This document shows, one piece after another, positions 61,947 through 63,844 of a DNA stretch of 63,844 nucleotides; position 1 is the first letter of the stretch; the number at the start of each line of letters is the position of its first letter. Below the pieces are notes generated by a model, which was given only the letters and a program-made list of their open reading frames with translations, was not told where the DNA came from and ran no database searches. A program made the position numbers and the translations under genes. The DNA comes from an uncultured Lachnospiraceae bacterium (GTDB lineage Bacteria; Bacillota; Clostridia; Lachnospirales; Lachnospiraceae). The stretch spans positions 1-63,844 of the forward strand of contig OMVA01000069.1 of the NCBI GenBank assembly GCA_900314445.1, read 5' to 3'.

Positions 61947-62498
61947 TTGAGAGTCATTGCAGGTTCTAGAAGAAGCCTTCCTCTTAAAACGATTGAGGGA
62001 GATGCTACAAGACCGACAACAGATAAATATAAAGAAACCTTGTTCAATTGTTTGCAGATGGATGTACCCGATGCAAATGTACTTGACTTGTTTGCCGGAA
62101 GTGGAGCGATTGGTATTGAAGCTCTTTCTCGTGGTGCACATCATGCTACCTTCGTAGAAAGCGGAAGAGAGCAGATTTCTGTTATTAAGTACAATGTGAA
62201 TTTTACTAAGTTTCAGGATCAGTCCGATATCTTTCGTATCGATGCACTTTCATTTGTGCGTAATTTAACAAAGGTGAACTTTGATTTGATCTATATTGAT
62301 CCACCATATGGAAAAGGCCTTGAAAAGGCAGTTCTTGAAATTTTGAATGATAAAGAATTTGCGAATCCGGATTATAAAATCGTTGTGGAAGCAAAGCTTG
62401 ATGAGGATTTTTCTTATTTGGATGATACTAGATTCATGGTTTATAAGCAGAAAAATTATAAGACAAACAAGCATATTTTCTTGTGTGAGAGGGCATAA
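61947..62498 (+). CDS. rsmD: 16S rRNA (guanine966-N2)-methyltransferase RsmD
   Basis: 183 residues from TTG 61947, chosen because the family starts MRVIAG and GGAGA lies just upstream; ATG 61911 would add 12 non-conserved residues. Motifs: RRSLPLKTIEG, TRPTTDKYKETLFN, LDLFAGSGAIGIEALSRGA and catalytic DPPY in IYIDPPYGKGLE. coaD follows after 2 nt, a conserved pair. Confidence 0.95.
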   Translation: MRVIAGSRRSLPLKTIEGDATRPTTDKYKETLFNCLQMDVPDANVLDLFAGSGAIGIEALSRGAHHATFVESGREQISVIKYNVNFTKFQDQSDIFRIDALSFVRNLTKVNFDLIYIDPPYGKGLEKAVLEILNDKEFANPDYKIVVEAKLDEDFSYLDDTRFMVYKQKNYKTNKHIFLCERA

Positions 62499-62500
62499 TT

Positions 62501-62989
62501 ATGAGTATCGCGATTTATCCAGGAAGCTTTGATCCAGTGACAACGGGTCATGTGAACTTAATTGAGAGAGCATCAAAGATTTTTGACCATGTTATCGTGT
62601 GTGTGCTCATTAACTCGGGCAAAAAAACTCCATTGTTTTCTATTGATGAACGTGTTAATATGCTAGAGTGTGTGACAGAAGGTTTCCATAACGTTTCTGT
62701 CAGATATTATGATGGTCTTTTAGTGGATTTTGCAAAGCAGGAAGAGGCGAATATTATTGTTCGTGGACTTCGTGAGATGAGCGATTTTGATGTGGAACTT
62801 CAAATGGCTCAGGGAAACAAGGCTGCTTCAGGCGGAACACTGGAAACAGTATTTCTTCCAACAGATCCTAACTATTCATTTGTCAGTTCGACAATGATTA
62901 GAGAATTCGCAAATTATCATCATATTTGTAGAGAATTTGTGCCGGATATCGTTGCAGACCGGTTAGAAGAAAAAGTGAAAAGTAAGTAA
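62501..62989 (+). CDS. coaD: Phosphopantetheine adenylyltransferase
   Basis: 162 residues. Nucleotidyltransferase start IAIYPGSFDPVTTGHVNLIERA (TxGH motif in TTGH), VRGLREMSDFDVELQMAQGNK and the ISSTxxR-like segment FVSSTMIREFA. Makes dephospho-CoA. Two nt after rsmD; the coiled-coil gene follows 15 nt later. Confidence 0.97.
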   Translation: MSIAIYPGSFDPVTTGHVNLIERASKIFDHVIVCVLINSGKKTPLFSIDERVNMLECVTEGFHNVSVRYYDGLLVDFAKQEEANIIVRGLREMSDFDVELQMAQGNKAASGGTLETVFLPTDPNYSFVSSTMIREFANYHHICREFVPDIVADRLEEKVKSK

Positions 62990-63004
62990 GGGAGGAAGAT
63001 ATAC

Positions 63005-63736
63005 ATGGGCAAAAAAGGCGTTGAGGATATGATCAATGAAATCGAGGTATTCCTCGAGCAGTGTAATTATCAAACCTTTTCACAGACTAAGATTGTTGTA
63101 CCTAAGGAAGAATTAAATCGTATGCTGAATGAGCTTAAGTTAAAGCTGCCAAGCGAACTTGAGCGTTGCAAGAAGATTATGAGAAACAAGGAAGCTATCC
63201 TTGCCTCTGCACGTACACGTTCTGATGCCATTATCTCTGAATCTGTAAATGAAGCAAACAAGATGGTAGATAATAATCGCATTACTCAGCTTGCTAATCA
63301 GAGAGCAAATGATATTGTTGAATCAGCTCGTCAGCAGGCAGAAGAAATTGTTGCTGCTGCAAATCAGGAAGCTAAGGATGTTCGCCTTGGAGCTATGAAC
63401 TATACAAAATCTAAGGTTGCTGAAATGAAGGATTTCCTTGCAACTACTCTGGAAGCTGAGAAAGAGAACTACAGAAATCTTACTGAGAGTCTTGAGAATA
63501 ATATATTTACATTAGAGACTAATCTCAATGAAGTGGATGCATCTATCGATTTAATCGATAATGATATCCCTGCTGGTCAGGAAGAATATGCTGAAGATGA
63601 TTATGAAGAAGCAACTGAAGGGTCAGCAGCAGAAGAATATCAGGACGAAGAGGAAGAAGATTCATACGATGATGTTGATGATGAAGATTCCTTCGATGAT
63701 GATGACGATGATTTCTTAGACGATGATGATGAATAA
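63005..63736 (+). CDS. Coiled-coil protein with acidic Asp/Glu tail, function unknown
   Basis: 243 residues. N-terminus (MINEIEVFLEQCNYQTFSQTKIVVPKEELNRML in parts) resembles small ATPase-like/ATP synthase B-type coiled-coil proteins found after coaD in Lachnospiraceae. A long helix (about 55-180) with repeated EILASARTRSDAII / VESARQQAEEIV heptads follows. The last ~45 residues are nearly all D/E/S/Y. GGGAGGA precedes ATG. It looks related in layout to DivIVA-type coiled coils, but no DivIVA domain is seen. Function not assigned. Confidence 0.75.
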   Translation: MGKKGVEDMINEIEVFLEQCNYQTFSQTKIVVPKEELNRMLNELKLKLPSELERCKKIMRNKEAILASARTRSDAIISESVNEANKMVDNNRITQLANQRANDIVESARQQAEEIVAAANQEAKDVRLGAMNYTKSKVAEMKDFLATTLEAEKENYRNLTESLENNIFTLETNLNEVDASIDLIDNDIPAGQEEYAEDDYEEATEGSAAEEYQDEEEEDSYDDVDDEDSFDDDDDDFLDDDDE

Positions 63737-63758
63737 GAAATTACTTAAGATGTAAAAT

Positions 63759-63789
63759 AAGTGCCATGCATTTTCATGGCACTTTTTTT
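63759..63789 (+). terminator. Rho-independent terminator after the coiled-coil gene
   Basis: 10-bp perfect stem AAGTGCCATG (63759-63768) / CATGGCACTT (63775-63784) followed by a T-run to 63789. The intron begins three bases later. Confidence 0.95.
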
Positions 63790-63791
63790 GT

Positions 63792-63844
63792 GTTTGCGCG
63801 CCATGGGCGCGCTCTAACGGGTGAAAGTCCCGAACACGCCCAGA
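63792..63844 (+). mobile_element. 5' end of a group IIC intron (truncated by window edge)
   Basis: From 63792 the sequence GTTTGCGCGCCATGGGC, then CTCTAACGGGTGAAAGTC and CCGAAC, aligns without gaps to the domain I start of group IIC introns such as that of Oceanobacillus iheyensis (GTGTGCCCGGCATGGG, GGGTGAGAGTCCCGAAC). The first five bases are GTTTG rather than the usual GTGYG. The site lies just behind a terminator T-run, the classic IIC target. Domains II-VI and the reverse transcriptase would be outside the window. Confidence 0.8.

Overview
The window is a low-GC, almost entirely co-oriented stretch of housekeeping chromosome from a Gram-positive anaerobe, most likely a member of the Lachnospiraceae (Clostridia), possibly Butyrivibrio- or Roseburia-like. 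Support for this: CodY, DivIVA, ZapA, YlmH and class B sortase are all present; start codons are preceded by strong GGAGG ribosome sites; the tmRNA tag is AEDNLAIAA; and a membrane-anchored GH5 cellulase with a cellulose-binding module suggests a plant-fibre degrader. The genus is an inference.

Layout. 1-4.5 kb: the 3' part of ylmH, two CobW/G3E metal-chaperone-type GTPases (one with a Cys/His-rich repeat array), a flavin reductase with a histone-like basic tail, and a Nudix hydrolase. 4.6-12.5 kb: comM, dprA, topA, codY, then an acidic membrane coiled-coil protein and an MltG-like anchored protein. 12.6-16 kb: rpsB-tsf behind a structured leader, and an aminopeptidase P. 16-24.4 kb: the classical rimP-nusA-ylxR/ylxQ(fused)-infB-rbfA-nrnA-truB-ribF operon, ending at a tRNA-Arg(CCG). 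24.4-33 kb: a single-pass membrane protein, a LacI regulator, an Lrp regulator (minus strand), an RluF-like pseudouridine synthase, NAD-dependent DNA ligase, metA, nifS and a PHP phosphatase (minus). 33-36.5 kb: gap, pgk and tpiA of glycolysis. 36.5-45 kb: a FliB-like cysteine-cluster protein, mscL, a TetM-like GTPase fused to a NYN nuclease, then secG-rnr-smpB and ssrA, the trans-translation and RNA-decay set. 45-55.5 kb: yprB (minus), divIVA, ruvAB, zapA, a U32 peptidase, FtsW/RodA, a class B PBP, a Nudix hydrolase and a sortase. 55.6-63.8 kb: rpmB (minus), asp23, a FakA-like kinase, recG, the cellulase, rsmD, coaD, a coiled-coil protein, and the first 53 bases of a group IIC intron cut off by the window edge.

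How the genes work together: ribosome biogenesis and translation (rpsB, tsf, rimP, nusA, infB, rbfA, truB, smpB, ssrA, rnr, rsmD, rpmB) dominate. Cell-envelope and division genes (divIVA, zapA, ftsW, PBP) form a second theme and DNA processing (comM, dprA, topA, ligA, ruvAB, recG) a third.

The most unusual items are: the TetM-like/NYN fusion, which looks like a one-polypeptide ribosome-targeting nuclease and appears to be expressed from a leaderless mRNA; a dispersed intergenic hairpin family built on ATGCAAATGGACTG; a 33-bp tandem repeat that overlaps the metA stop codon and keeps frame; and the group IIC intron placed directly behind a terminator.
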